Shown: positions 41,167 to 53,639 of the stretch, piece by piece
Position numbering within the stretch: position 1 is the stretch's first letter
Layout of the letters: every line of letters begins with the position of its first letter
Source of the DNA: Lumbricus terrestris
Taxonomy: Eukaryota > Annelida > Clitellata > Crassiclitellata > Lumbricidae
Assembly: GCA_949752735.1 (NCBI GenBank)
Contig: OX457046.1
Location: 38,855,649-38,919,648 of the forward strand
Length of the DNA: 64,000 nt
Direction: 5' to 3'
Program-made: the position numbers and the translations under genes
The notes under the pieces: model-generated
What the model saw: the letters and a program-made list of their open reading frames with translations, nothing else
Told to the model about the DNA's origin: nothing
The model's database searches: none

Positions 41167-41718
41167 GGCTACTGGAAGTCGTGCGATCCCCTACGATTCG
41201 CATGCAGTTACCACCTTTGTGTAGGCTAAATCTCTCAGTGCATTTTGGCGCGACCAGCAATTGCCAATAAAATAATATTGGCAATTTGATGGAAAGACGT
41301 GCATTCGCTGAGTTGATAATTCTCACGAATTAGGCCCTAATGAATTAATTAAGTAAGTGACGAATCAATGAATTAATAAATTAACAAATTAACGAATTAA
41401 TGAATTATTGAATTAGTGAATTACTGAATTAATGGATGAATAATGGATGGATGGATGATTGGATGGATTGACGAAATAACGAAAAACGAGCGAATTTATG
41501 AATAAGTATTGAAATGATGAATAAAACTAATGAATGAATTGACTTATTCACACATGAGTGAATACATTTATAGATGAATGCACGTGTGAATGATGGTAGG
41601 CTATGACATATGAATTAATGTGAATGTAGTTTAAATGTATAAAAAGTGATTGAATGAGCGAATCAATTGAATAATTAAATGCATTGATTTAAAGAAGAAC
41701 GGATGAACACTGCTGATT

Positions 41719-41909
<191 letters not shown>

Positions 41910-42340
41910 ACCGTCTAACGTCATCATAAAAGTCCACGTAAGGTGTCCTTACACAATACACAAGCAAACCCTAGGTTTTCAAGCCGTTCAAAACTGCACC
42001 ATATTTGGGCATCTTTTTCAGTGTTCTGTACTTTCTCTCTACACCCTCAAGCCCTTTAACCTCGTGGGATGCAACACGGATTCTATATCAAGTGACGTTG
42101 CAAGTTGCAACCCGGACTTGAACGGTTAACACGCGATGTCTATATAAGGTACAAACAGATAAACTATTGGTTCATTATAATAATTATTATGACTATCACG
42201 AGTTGCCCTGTTCATCCGGGAAACAATGATTGCCTCTGTGCATGTGTGTTCTATCAGTTGCATCCTGGTCTGGGCTATTTACATGTAGCGTTATTAACGG
42301 ACTCAAGTCTGCAGCCGGCCCGAGATTCGGGTAACCTAAT

Positions 42341-42769
42341 CAGCGTTGCCACTCCTTGTTTTTTTCACAAGATCGTGGGTTTTTCGATCCGAACTTGGGA
42401 AATGGAGTTTTTTCGGTAAGAACTTGGGTTTTTTGCTTGGGTTTTTCGACTGAAAAAACCAGAAAATTTTGAATATTTTCATGAAATTTTATACATTTTC
42501 CTGAAATTTTGAAAAATTTCGGGAAATTTAGGACATTTCCAGAAATTTGGGACATTTTCGAACGATTTGTGCCGGATGACAAAAAATAAAAAGGACATCA
42601 GAAATTTTGGACGAAAAATTGTGAACATTTTCGAAAGATTTGATATTTTCGGACGGAAAATTCGGAATATTCTGGACATTTTCGAAAGATTTGCTGAACT
42701 TGGGTTTTCTTTGTTTTTTTCGGCCCTCCAACTTGTTTTTTCTCTCCATTTTTTAGAGTGGCAACGCTG
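42341..42769. mobile_element. hAT-like MITE with CAGCGTTGCCACTC ends
   Basis: Perfect target duplication AACCTAAT (42333-42340, 42770-42777) and inverted ends CAGCGTTGCCACTC / GAGTGGCAACGCTG. The interior repeats short GAAATTTTGGACATTTTCGAA-like phrases. Confidence 0.93.
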
Positions 42770-42865
42770 AACCTAATAGCATAGCCTCCTGGGCTGGTGA
42801 CACTGCGGAGTTATTATCTGCGAACCTAAAATGTGTGTGCGTTTGAAAATCCGGGATTGGAGTAA

Positions 42866-43090
42866 GAAGATGGTTGAATTGCAACGCGCTGGACAAAAGA
42901 CAGGAGAGCGCGGGTTCAATACCAGCTGGCGCCACATTGTAAACTCAGCCTTCCTTTCGCCCAATGGCGCCGGTGGCTCCCTTATCCTAGGTCCTGGGTA
43001 AAACGAGTATTAGGACGCGTTGGGTGCCATGCAAAGCTGCAAAAATAGTTAACTTCGGCCCTTGTAACTACTTGTTGTATCAGCATTCAG
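42866..43090 (+). mobile_element. tRNA-derived SINE
   Basis: A-box-like TGGTTGAATTG (about 42871) and B box GGTTCAATACC (about 42912) are correctly spaced for an internal RNA polymerase III promoter, followed by a non-tRNA body with ATGGCGCCGGTGGCTCC. The 3' end is not clear. Confidence 0.65.
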
Positions 43091-43099
43091 CCCTTACTA

Positions 43100-44090
43100 T
43101 TATTGTGTGTAAGCCCTAATCACAATGCCGTGCGTCAGCATGGAATGAAACCGAAATTAACCTATACCATTAGTTTGAGGGCAGTGTAGAAAATTAATGG
43201 GGTGGTGGACAAACTCGAGCAGAACGAGGCCGACGAGTGCACAATTAGGGGTTTCTTTTTAACTTATGAAATTGATATTTAATCCACATCAAAATAGTTT
43301 TAACAATATCAGTCAATTCGACAAAAATTGACCACAGTCACCACACTGTCAATTTTATTCAAAAGTTGCAAATATCCTCCTAACTATTAGTCTATTATAT
43401 TATATAAAAATATTATTTTTATTTAATCTCTTACAGAAAGATGAAGAGATCATTTGAAAGTGGACATGAGAAACGAAGGATATTGACTCGACAAAAGGAT
43501 ATTTCAAAAGGCATTGAAGATTAGTTGTGGCCTTGAACCTCCAAATCCTGTCCTAAGCCCTGACACAGACTATAGGTATAGGTGTTCTGTAGTCACTTTA
43601 AACCCTTGTTATGCTATATGTTTCGCATGAAACGCTTCTGTGGACTCCAGGATCCATGAAAATTGGAATTCGCTTGATGAAGCACAAGTTGGAATCATCT
43701 CCGTATTTCTGAGAATCATCGAGAAACTTATGAGGAAGTCAGAGTTGTGCATTGAAAAGCGGTAGTGATGAACATCTGCAATGCATTTAAGTTGGTCATA
43801 TCCCGGACGGATGCATGGGCGGATTCGTTTTTCAAAGTAGTCGTATGTTGCGACCATATGACTGCTGCTGACGCCCAATGTCCTCATTTTCACAAGCCTA
43901 GCGCAGTGATAAAACAAGTTGACTATCTTGGATATTTGCATACAATACACAGGCCTAAACACATGGACTTAGCCTACTGGGTAGCCTGGCAAATGGCCTC
44001 ATCGAATACGATGCTAAAATAATAAAACGCCTGTACTTTGTCCCTGCAGGACGTTGGACTACGTATTATAATAATTGGTCTGTCATAGCA
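43100..44090. other. Intergenic, no gene supported
   Basis: Open frames up to 117 codons on the minus strand (43609-43962) and 85 on the plus strand lack motifs and overlap one another. No repeat ends were recognised. Confidence 0.4.
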
Positions 44091-44098
44091 CTCATGGT

Positions 44099-44260
44099 CA
44101 TGAGCGGAGTTTATCAGGGGCTAGGGGAGGCTAAGTCCCCCCCAGCAAGAAGACCCACATTCATTTTTTACCGTGAAAATGGCATCTTTTCCCGGGCTTA
44201 ATCCCCTCTCCCCAAGACTGTTTTAGCCCATCCAAGAACGGAAACCAAACTCCGCCCATG
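44099..44260. mobile_element. hAT-like MITE, CATGGGCGGAGTTT family, copy 2
   Basis: Perfect target duplication CTCATGGT (44091-44098, 44261-44268). Ends CATGAGCGGAGTTT / AAACTCCGCCCATG, with interior TCTTTTCCCGGG shared with 14314-14471. Confidence 0.93.
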
Positions 44261-44269
44261 CTCATGGTA

Positions 44270-45985
44270 ACAGAGGAACGAGATGACCTAGTTTGTTGTC
44301 CCTGTGTCTCGAGCTTCCACAGTAGGCATAGCCTACTGCATAAAAGCTTCGCAATGGTCGGTCCATCTTTCATAAAAAGTTGCCTAACAGTCTCCGAAAT
44401 GAACTTCATGATCTTTTTTGCCCAAATTCACGAGTGAAATTTATTGAAATTTTATTGCTGGTTTACTGGAGTTTTATTGACTTGGCATTTTGACATCCTT
44501 GTTGTTTTACGCCATATTAGGCTATAGAGGGCCCCTATGGTATATCATTTTGATTGTTTAGGTTTCCGCATGTGGGCGATTCGAGCAAGAATGAATGGCC
44601 AACTTTCCATTTCGATAATCAACAGAAAACCCCGTGGTTATTTATTGATTTAATGGCTCCGGATTCCAGAATCCCACAACGGGCTACGACTTTGCGATTT
44701 ACAGCACTCTTGACTCGTGTGCATCGATGCGTGTTTATTTGCTGTGCTCGATGCACAGATGTCCATTGCGTTTAAACTTTCAGGTTTGGTTAAGTAGTTA
44801 AAGTTAGCCTCTTACAATTATTTTGCATAGGCCTAACCATCGAGTTGCTTTCCTTTTGCATAACCAGTCGCTTATTTTTGTTGACAGTGGGACGATAGCC
44901 CATTGTGGGTTTCCCTCACTTCACTTTTTGCTGACCAAGTAGACCAACAGCCTATTATATAGTTTATTTATGTGTGTTATGTTTGTGAGTGTTTTAAAAC
45001 AATGCAATAAAAATTGACTTGGTTTCGCTGGATTACAATAATTATTATTATGAACAATAAATTGTCACTTGTTTCCGTGACACATTCAGGCTTGTTTTCA
45101 CAGGCTATTGCTTGTTGAACTATAGCGTCCATTTGAGGCGTCTAGGGCATATGGGCATAGGTTTAATTGTTTGATAAACTTGAACAGTAATATCGTGGTT
45201 ATTTCTAAACATGCTTGTTTTAAACGATTTAAGTAGAATAATTTATATTGATTAGCGCAAGCCTCTCGTTTATTCTCCGTAATAAACTAGGAGATAGACC
45301 TAATTATAGGCCTATTATACAATGTCATGTAGCCTACATTCTCACTCGAATAGCCTACATACAGGAAGCGAAACATAGTCAAAATAAAATTGTATACTAT
45401 TTGGGGTAAAACAACAAGGAAGTTAAAATATGAACCCAGTAGGCTAATTATTATTATCGGCCAGACCAGTCTAAGCGTTAAAAAGCATGATAACATGTTC
45501 GTGTAAAATATTTACTGTTCTCTGTGAAATACAAAGCTTGTTAATTCGCACAGTTCTGGAGATTTAACGAAAACAATTTTCCATCAGGAAGGAAAATGTC
45601 GACTGATAAGACCAGAAGATACTGTTACGGTGTGCTGCCATGTGCATATAGCCTAGTGTAACTTCCGTGACGGTAGGCTTATGCCAACCTACAAACTATT
45701 ATTATAGTCCATTTTGTATAGTTTGGATGCCACGGCATTTCTGATGGTACAATATGGGTAACCATTCCGTCCTCCTAACAAAGATTACAAAATATACTGT
45801 TTGGGCTGACGAAAAATTTCCGGGTTTCCGGTGCACGAGTCCCTGAACTATTTTAATGTTTTAATGAGAAGAACATGTTTAGAAACAAATTGATTTATGA
45901 ACAATGCGAATGAATCCAATTGTTAATAATCTTTTTGAAGTTTAAACCGATTGTAGTTAATTCTCTGTAATGCTGCATTTAAAAA
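44270..45985. other. Intergenic, no gene supported
   Basis: AT-rich, rich in the AGGCCTA/TAGCCTA words typical of this genome. Only short frames without motifs. Confidence 0.45.
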
Positions 45986-45989
45986 GACA

Positions 45990-47090
45990 AAAATACATTC
46001 ATTCATTCATTCATTCATTCATTTCAAACACTTATATAGCGCCTCTTCAAGAGTATCTACTCAGAAGCGCTCCCGACCCAACCACGGTTAAAAAGAATAG
46101 TTTTAAGAGCAGAGTAGAACGTAGTCTCAAAGGCTCTAGGCACAAGACGTAGTTCCACAGGAAGCCCATTCCAGGTTGTAGGGCCAACAACAGAAAAGGC
46201 ACGGTTCTGTGTGATAGAAGTGCGTGACCGGGGGACAAGAAGCTGAGCCTGTTTAGAAGAGCGGAGAGAGCCACGGCGCTGGACGTTCAGGGTGGAGCAA
46301 CAGAGCTCCTGCAAATAAACAGGGGCCACACCCGCGAGACAGCGCCAAACCAAGGAAGATATGCGGTAAGTGATCCTTTGTGAAAAAGGGAGCCAATGCA
46401 AGACATCCCGCATATAGTCAGTAACATGGCCGAATCTTGGGATGCGACCAACAAGGCGTGCCGCAGAGCGCAAGACCCGATCCAAGCACCCGACCCGAGT
46501 CACCGGAAGACCCACATAGAGGGCGCTGCAGTAGTCCAGACGAGAGACGACAAAAGAATGGACTAGCGTTAAGGCAGCATTGAAGGTTAAGGAGCGGAGC
46601 ACCACTCTAAGCTGACGCAATTGGTAGTAGCAACTGCGGCAAAGCAGGTTGATATGCCGCGTAAAAGTAAGTTCTTGGTCCAATGTGACTCCAAGATCCC
46701 GGACAGAGGAAGAGAAGGTAAAGTGAGGGAACTCTCGAGCAAGAACCTCCAGGTCAATTTTGGCGAGCTGTTGGCGTGTGCCAAACCAAATAAATTGGGT
46801 TTTGGTAGAGTTTAGCCGAAGGCGATTGGAGGACATCCAGGCCTCCAAAGCCTCCATTGTCCGGCTCATGACCCTAACAGTGGATAGGGCTGCTGGCGCA
46901 AGACAATGCAAATACGCTTGCAGGTCATCCGCATAGGATTGGCTCAGGACAGAAGAAGCGGCAAGGAGAGAACCAAGATCAGCAGTATAAATAATATATA
47001 AGAGTGGGCCCAGGACAGAACCCTGGGGCAGGCCAAATGGAGCAGGAACCCACGGAGTCCTGGTGGACCCGTAGACCACAGAGAAGGAAC
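45990..47090 (-). mobile_element. 5'-truncated CR1/L2-like LINE with open frame
   Basis: Minus frame 47079-46057 (340 codons) contains LPQGSVLGPLLYIIYTADL (RT motif B), SYADD (catalytic pair), then LDYCSALYVGLP, VLRSAARLVGRIPRF, VLHWLPFSQRITYRI and NRAFSVVGPTTWNGLP. Motif A and the endonuclease are missing, so it is dead on arrival yet uninterrupted. The 3' UTR ends GGGAGCGCTTCTGAGTAG ... GGCGCTATATAAG plus (GAAT)n. Confidence 0.93.
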
Positions 47091-47179
47091 GGTATAGTCA
47101 ATATGACTATTGACTATGCCTAAAGACCGGGACTCTAAAATTCTTCGGATCTTTGGGCATTTATCCACCCCTCTCAGCG

Positions 47180-47990
47180 ACCCTGGATATACCGCACTTC
47201 ATTCATGAAAATAATATCAAAACTTTCGTCTTTCATGTCTCAACGATGCTGTCAAATTTCATCGTTTTCCTTTCTCAAATACCTGATGAGTGACCAAGAT
47301 TTTATTTCTGATTCTCATGCGCTTCTTGCTCTGTGCTACAAATGTTTGGCGAAGTGAAGACAAAATCACAGGACGCACACAGAGAAATCAGTTGAACGTG
47401 CGATTAACGCCTTTAACTTCAACTTTCGAGCTTGGAAACAGAGGTCACAGACTCACAGTGGGACACAATATTCTGATGCAAGAGGCAATTCGGGATTCTT
47501 GGAGAGACAAAGCTGACGCGAACGTGTAGGACATTTAATTGCGAAGATAAACAGTTAATTACAAGTCATTTAAGCAGTCAATTATAAACCATTAACAGTT
47601 GGAAACGGTTGGGACATTGGCGCTAGCAATTATTGTCTGCTAATTACCCGTCAATTATTTTTGTGTGACGTTTAAGACAATGTTTATTGTCCACTCAAGG
47701 ACAGAACCTTGTAGCAGTAGGTGAAGCGCTAATAGCTCGAGCCATCAGTTGAGGCATCGCCTACCTCTCACTCATGCATAATTAGTTATTAGACGATAAC
47801 AGTTGCAAAACGGATCTGTTTTAATTCCATGGCAGTTTAGTATAGGCCTACCACTGCAGCTCGGTTGTAGGAACTGACGGTTAATAATTATTACTAACTT
47901 CTGTGGCGCTGCTGTCTTGTGGAGACTCAAAACAGTAGCCAGGATTTTATTTCGAGGGGTGTTTAGTGTTTAGCGTTTACTTGCCGTGAG
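47180..47990. other. Intergenic, no gene supported
   Basis: A plus frame of 79 codons (47290-47529) begins with a hydrophobic stretch but has no other support; no splice or promoter context was recognised. Confidence 0.4.
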
Positions 47991-48003
47991 CAAGCCCAGA
48001 AGC

Positions 48004-48337
48004 CACGGGCGGATGAAGAAATTTTTGAACGGGGGGGGGGGGGATCTGTTTGTCTTGGGACAAGGAAAAATTTTCGTCTTGGTAACCGAAAAATCTGATG
48101 ACCTTTTTTTAGTCATTTGTTTCGAATTCCCAAGAAAAAATACCATTTTATCCGCCAAAATAGTTGATGACCTCTTTTTTTAGTCGTACAGACCTCGTGG
48201 GCGTGGGTCCTACGGAACTACTCAGGGGGCGGCAGGTACGTCAACTTTCCAAGCCAGAATGGCTGGTGAAAATAAAGAAATTTTTAATCGGGGGGGGGGG
48301 GGGCATATCCGAATTGGCTCCCCCGGATCCGCCCCTG
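48004..48337. mobile_element. hAT-like MITE with GGGCGGAT ends
   Basis: Ends CACGGGCGGATGAAG / CCGGATCCGCCCCTG. Flanks CCAGAAGC (47996-48003) and TCAGAAGC (48338-48345) agree at 7 of 8. Two G-runs and AAGAAATTTTTGAAC / AAGAAATTTTTAATC form internal direct repeats. Confidence 0.85.
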
Positions 48338-48640
48338 TCAGAAGCAACCGAATCAACTGACTAATGGGTTTTGAGAAGCGTCGTGAACTTTCGTATCCGG
48401 TTCTGCACGCCCAACACACTACAAACTGTAGTTCTTACATAATGTGCTAGTAAAATGCATGATTTCTTTTAAATTTGTTCTTTTCAGGGGTGTTCAAACA
48501 CCCAAACCTCCCATGCTACGGCCTTGTGGAGAATGCATCAGCCGACCACGTTCAAGCTTCAGTCTCGTCAATTATTAACTGAAGAGTCTTTAGGTGATCA
48601 TATGAAAGAAGTAGCCTACAGAGCCCAGAATGATGATCTA

Positions 48641-48642
48641 TG

Positions 48643-48714
<72 letters not shown>
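48641..48714. repeat. (AAT)n microsatellite
   Basis: About 24 AAT units. Confidence 0.97.
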
Positions 48715-48716
<2 letters not shown>

Positions 48717-49166
48717 GATATTAACAACAACGACAATGATAATAGCAATCGTTATATATAGGCCTATATTATACAAATTATATATATATACGTATACAAA
48801 TTATATGTATATAGGCCTATATATATATATATAATATACATATTTGACTGACGTTATTATGACAGGATCCTGTTTGCTAATTGAGCAATAGCAGAAGAGT
48901 CGAAGAGTTCAAACTCATTGACATGCCAGACCACAAGATATGAAAATAGGAAATACTAGAGAATCATGTACGCTGATGCATATTAAATGCATATGCCTAC
49001 ATAGATGCATGCTTATATATAAAATGCATACATATTATACATACATAAACATATAATTTCATTTAAATTTTATAGCTTCTATTCTAGAAGAGTCATTCGT
49101 AAACTGTAACCGAGGACCTACTGCACGAGTCGGATCCGCGTGCAATGTGCATATATATTATATATA

Positions 49167-49169
<3 letters not shown>

Positions 49170-49253
<84 letters not shown>
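49170..49253. repeat. (TA)n microsatellite
   Basis: About 40 TA units preceded by TGTGTGTA. Confidence 0.97.
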
Positions 49254-49258
<5 letters not shown>

Positions 49259-49609
49259 TCTACACGTAGAAGCTGCAATATGAGCGCCTCAACAAGAACT
49301 GCCTGTCAAGTGTTGTGTAACCAATCCTCGCGCTATTCAGTAAAGCATCCGAAGTGGCTTTCTGCCGCTTCGTCACGCAACTACAATCAGTTACTTGACG
49401 CACCGAACTGTACAGGTGTTGGAAATCAAAATTCCGCCTGACCTAATAGTTCTCATGTTAAAGAATCAAAATGGCAGTTTATAAATTATATCCGTCAAGG
49501 AAAATCTGAGAATTTTGGTCTGTGATGGACAAAGCAGGTGTCCGAATGGTCACGGAAGCCGCGACTGGTCTTGGCGTGCGACTTGAAATGCGTAGATAAC
49601 GGGTTAGCA

Positions 49610-49890
49610 CCTCCTCCTCCTTATCCTCCTCCACTTTCTTATTTTTCTCCTTCTCCTCCTCCTCCACCTCCTCCCTCCATCGCTCCTCCAAATGCACCTC
49701 CTCCTCCTTCTCCTCCTCCTCCTCTTTCTTCTCCTCCTCTACCTCCTCCTTCTCTCGCTCCTTCTCCAAATGCACCTCCTCTTCCTCCATTTCCTCATTA
49801 TCCCCTTCCTCCTCAACAACTATTCCTCTTTCTCCACAAATATCACCTATTCCTCCTCTTCCTCCTCCATCCACCTTTAATCTTTATCCA
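49610..49890. repeat. CTC-rich polypyrimidine tract
   Basis: Strand-asymmetric CTCCTCCTT run. The overlapping long frames (rich in Pro/Ser on plus, Glu/Lys on minus) are compositional artefacts. Confidence 0.9.
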
Positions 49891-50825
49891 TTTCTTCCTC
49901 CCTGTGACGATTTTGGTGGCGCAATATAAACTATGTTTTGGTAAGCTTAGATATGGTTCAAACTGAAACAAACAAACTGTTTCCGATAAGAGGCATTACC
50001 GTCGTTGTCTTCAGATAAGATCGGTTCAGATAATTATTATGGTCAGGTAAATCAGAATAATTTGAGGTAAGGTCAAGTCAAAGAAAGTAGTGGCAAGTCA
50101 ACGTGAGCAGAAATTAGGTCAAGGGCCAAGATCCATGTTTAATGTACGCGTTACAATTATTTTTTCCGCCATTTCTCCAGCATCCATCACACCAAGAGCG
50201 TCAAGCTACAGACGGTTTTCTTCTTGCCTTCTCTCAGCTAGAATGGACTGCTTGCTATCAGACATTCAAGACTGACCAAAAATGCTCCTTGCCGACTTAG
50301 TCTGACTTAACCCGACTATTTCTAGTAGGCCTATAATTGGCTACGTGCCACGCTGTAGTCCGTTTTTAATCAATTATTAATTTATTTTAATTAATTTCTT
50401 CTATCTCACGGGTGTCAAATGCTTAAGGCTTCAGCCAATTTGCCACGGAACAACGCCGTAATCATGCCACTATCCGGAAGATCAGAGGCTGCTTTATTAG
50501 GCTATTATTCAGCCAGATGTGACAACCAGGATACCGTGATTTCATTGTAATTTATTGTATAGGCCTACGTGTATGCAATCTGTTAATGCAACGCAATAGC
50601 TTTCTCCATCCATTCGCTATACAATTCTGTCTTCAGTCCCTCTTCTTCCTTCTCTCTTTGAAAATACGTTTCTTCTAGCGGGGTCTTGCGCCGCTGGGAG
50701 CGCTTCTGAACGATTCACCCTAATAGAAGCGTTCGTACTCTGGGAGTGTCAGCCCAAGGACTAGCGAAAGGAGGAGGGCGGCACTGAATATCAATCCTGA
50801 CACGGCACAGTGTCGCTAAAGAGCA
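49890..50825. other. Intergenic, no gene seen
   Basis: No motif-bearing frame; nothing recognised beyond AT-rich sequence. Confidence 0.45.
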
Positions 50826-50831
50826 ACAGGC

Positions 50832-51069
50832 CAATGGCGGCGCTAGGGGGTTAGGGGGACTAAGTCCCCTATCAGAGGCTAAGCCCCATAAAAAGCGGCC
50901 ATCCGGGTGTTTTTACATGCAATATTTGAATATTTGCAAAATTTTCCCCCGGATGACTAAAAAAAAGGTCGTCAGGAATTTTTGCGGATGAAAAATGAAA
51001 TGAAAATGGAAAATCTCCTGTGGGAGGCTTCAGCCCCCTCCCAAATCTGAAATCCTGGCGCCGCCACTG
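50832..51069. mobile_element. hAT-like MITE, CAGTGGCGGCGC family, copy 3
   Basis: Ends CAATGGCGGCGC / GGCGCCGCCACTG; flanks CAACAGGC (50824-50831) and TAACAGGC (51070-51077) agree at 7 of 8. The interior GGATGACTAAAAAA and TCGTCAG is shared with the other two copies. Confidence 0.9.
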
Positions 51070-51689
51070 TAACAGGCAGCAATCTGAGTCCGTACAGTAG
51101 CCTAGTAATGCAGCCTTACAGCTCGTATATATAGTGACCTACAGGATAAAAACTATACGAATTATCTTTCAAAACGTTATAATAACCAAAGAAATCAAAC
51201 TGACACAACATGTCAAAACTATTCAGGAACATGCAATAAAGTGATTAAACTCGTGTGATACCAATTACTGGAGAATCATTAGTGATTTTCTAAACTAAAT
51301 AATTATAATGTAGAGTTGTAGACAAACATTCGAATATGAGAATTACAATAATTACACACCACTTTTAAGTGCGACATTTGCCGTATAAAGGACAGCAGAT
51401 ACGCTGCGATGCATACTGATGACCCTTTGTTTTCTCTATGTTGACATCAACGATTCTTTTAAGACCAATCAATGTAGTTAAACTTTGGATCAATTCAACG
51501 TTTTCACAATCTGTATGTCCGCTCTGCCAGTCAAACTGGGTTTAGCAGAAGTAGGAAACATTGGAAGTACTGCACTCATGCAAAAGTCCGAGGATGGAGT
51601 ACCGTGCATGCTGTCTAAGGTCGCCATACTTATACAAAAGCCCAGAAAATAGCAACCCTTAGGCTTAGAGTTTGTATGTTTGTATGCGC

Positions 51690-51897
51690 ACTTGTTATAG
51701 CGCCCCTTCAAGTCCTCTACTCAGAGGCGCTCCCGGCTACAGAGCGGACACTGCATCGGAGTTTCACGCCGAAGCACTGAGCAATTGCGAGTGAAGGACT
51801 TGCCCAAGTTCCTTACGTGGCGACTTGAGGTGGATTAGAACCTGCAACCTTCCAGCTGCATACCAACGAACATACCCACTACACCACCGCGCCCCAC
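51690..51897 (-). mobile_element. tRNA-derived SINE with CR1/L2-like LINE tail
   Basis: Minus strand: head GGGGCGCGGTGGTGTAGTGG with A box TGGTGTAGTGG, B box GGTTCTAATCC (one base off consensus), a body with CAAGTCGCCACG, then the tail CGGGAGCGCCTCTGAGTAGA and GGGGCGCTATA. The tail matches the 3' UTR of the LINE at 46 kb. Confidence 0.85.
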
Positions 51898-51899
51898 GA

Positions 51900-52505
51900 G
51901 GAACTTCAGCAAAACATTGAAACGAAATTTTGCTTGAACTGTAAATTTTTCACAACACCTATTTAGACCTAACACAATTATAATAGTTTATCAAAACGCT
52001 CTCTAGCAACCGGAATCGCAATCTCATTGGACATCTTTTGTCAACGTTTATCGCATCCGACTTGACGCAGTGTTGAGGAATTTAAGTCTCTCTGCGTATG
52101 GCTTTAGAGTTACTGTAGTGCTTAGGACCGTTTTTAAGACACCTGCCCATGGTCACTCGCTTCAGACCTTGCTCATTGTCATGGAATGTCTTGTATTATA
52201 GGCAAGTGCAGTTGAAGTAGGCCCAGTAGGGAATAAAGAAAAGAAGAAGGTACTGTGAGAAATGCAATCCAGGAATTTATGGGGTGGGTTTTCTAAAAAT
52301 AAAGGTTTCTAATTAAGTGTGAACTCCTCAATTTCATTTTGTGTATCGTTAATAATTATCATCAGCGCCAAGAGTGTGAAGAGATTTAGTTTGTTTAGGC
52401 CTAAATTTTCTTCAATTAATAGTCAAACATAATTATATGCATATCAATTTTCCAGTTGGGTGTTGAGAAGTTTCCTTTCGCCTCAATGTGCGGGCACCAA
52501 TGAAT
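51900..52505. other. 3' flank of GPCR 1, no gene seen
   Basis: AT-rich; no clear AATAAA for the GPCR gene on the minus strand was identified. Confidence 0.45.
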
Positions 52506-52510
52506 GATTG

Positions 52511-53620
52511 TCACGGCAGAGTATCTCTGCCGGCAGCCACAGAGGAACTCCTCGAGCATGTAAGAATTCGCTTGTAGGCTCTTCTGTATTCTTTACTAAC
52601 GATGGCGTACAGCAACCAGTCGAGCGAGATGTTCAGCGCTGCAATGGAGATCGTCACATCCATGATCGTGTAGTCCGTCAGGTTTCCAGTCGCCTCTATT
52701 CCCCGCACGACGAAGTAGGGTACGGTGAACAGCACGTAGACTGCGACCAGAGCAGCCGTCATGCGAGCCGCCCTCAGCTCTCTCATCCAACGCTTACGGG
52801 CCTTTCTCTCCGACTCGATTCTTGTTGACTCCTCGGAGGTTGGCTGACGAGTTGGTTGAATGGTTTCCATTTCGATCCTTCTCTGCTGTTTGATGGCAAT
52901 GAAGAAGATCCGGGTGTAGAGAACGAGCATCGTGATGGACAGGACGGAATGCTCCGTCAGATCGACGACCAGGTTCATCGTCGGGGAATAGGGATAATCG
53001 CACGATCCCCAGTCGACCCTGATGAGCCAGCAGGCGGAAATGGACGCCATGGCCAGAGCGTAGACCCACGACATCCCGAGGATAATCTTGATCTTCCTTG
53101 TAGTGACCAGGACGTCGTAGCGCAGCGAGTGCACGATGGCCACATACCGGTCAACGGCGATGCCAATCAGGGTGACGGTCCCGGCAAAGTAGGGTAGTTT
53201 CGTGATGGGGTAAAAGGCGCCGACGATGGTGTGGTACTGGCATGGGTCGTTGCTGAATACATAGATGAGCAGCTGGTAGGTGCTGTTGAAGACCCCGAAT
53301 GGTCCGCTGATGATGAGGTCGATGGCGGCCAGACCTGCGATCAGGGTGTTGGATTTGGTCCAGAGTCGAGGCGTCGTTCGGATGGCTATCAGCGTCAGGG
53401 TGTTCCCGAATACCCCGACGACCAGCATGAAGATCAACATCGCGCAGAAGACGATGGTGCCCTGCTTTGCTGATGTCAGCATGTCCAGACGCCATTCGGT
53501 GACCACCGCTGGACCTTCACTGAACTCGGTGGTGACGGAGCTGCTTCTGTTGTTCGGACGACTGGTTGAATTGTCGCATTCGTCGACATCCGTGTATTGA
53601 ACGGTTCGCAACGGATCCAT
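52511..53620 (-). CDS. Class A (rhodopsin-like) orphan GPCR 1, intronless coding region
   Basis: 369 residues with seven hydrophobic segments. TM1 (about 55-80) has GN (72-73); TM2 has D101 (position 2.50); C127 and C207 can form the TM3-ECL2 disulphide; DRY is at 157-159 with VAIVHSL after it; a basic ICL3 spans about 244-285; TM6 has FTVPY in place of CWxP; TM7 has D334-W-L-L-Y338 instead of NPxxY. N-glycosylation sites are at N17 and N24. The plasma-membrane G-protein-coupled role is inferred from the DRY motif; the ligand is unknown. The acceptor TTCTTTTACAG lies directly before the ATG, so a 5'-UTR intron is likely. The paralogue at 56.6 kb and the divergent TM6/TM7 motifs fit the lineage-specific sensory receptor expansions known in echinoderms. 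Peptide or amine receptors are possible alternatives. Confidence 0.9.
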   Translation of the reverse strand: MDPLRTVQYTDVDECDNSTSRPNNRSSSVTTEFSEGPAVVTEWRLDMLTSAKQGTIVFCAMLIFMLVVGVFGNTLTLIAIRTTPRLWTKSNTLIAGLAAIDLIISGPFGVFNSTYQLLIYVFSNDPCQYHTIVGAFYPITKLPYFAGTVTLIGIAVDRYVAIVHSLRYDVLVTTRKIKIILGMSWVYALAMASISACWLIRVDWGSCDYPYSPTMNLVVDLTEHSVLSITMLVLYTRIFFIAIKQQRRIEMETIQPTRQPTSEESTRIESERKARKRWMRELRAARMTAALVAVYVLFTVPYFVVRGIEATGNLTDYTIMDVTISIAALNISLDWLLYAIVSKEYRRAYKRILTCSRSSSVAAGRDTLP

Positions 53621-53639
53621 CTGTAAAAGAACTGCTGCA

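Noticed and set aside
43609..43962. 117-codon minus frame as a gene
   Set aside because: No motif, no support from splice or promoter signals, and overlapped by a plus frame of similar length.
49479..49966. Glu/Lys-rich 131-codon and Pro-rich 142-codon frames
   Set aside because: Opposite strands of one polypyrimidine tract; no domain.
51830..51897. Functional tRNA gene
   Set aside because: A and B boxes are present but the body cannot form a complete cloverleaf and continues into a LINE-like tail; a SINE.
52596..53495. Overlapping frames on both strands of GPCR 1 (up to 114 codons)
   Set aside because: GC-rich coding DNA gives shadow frames; only the 369-codon frame shows seven membrane segments.
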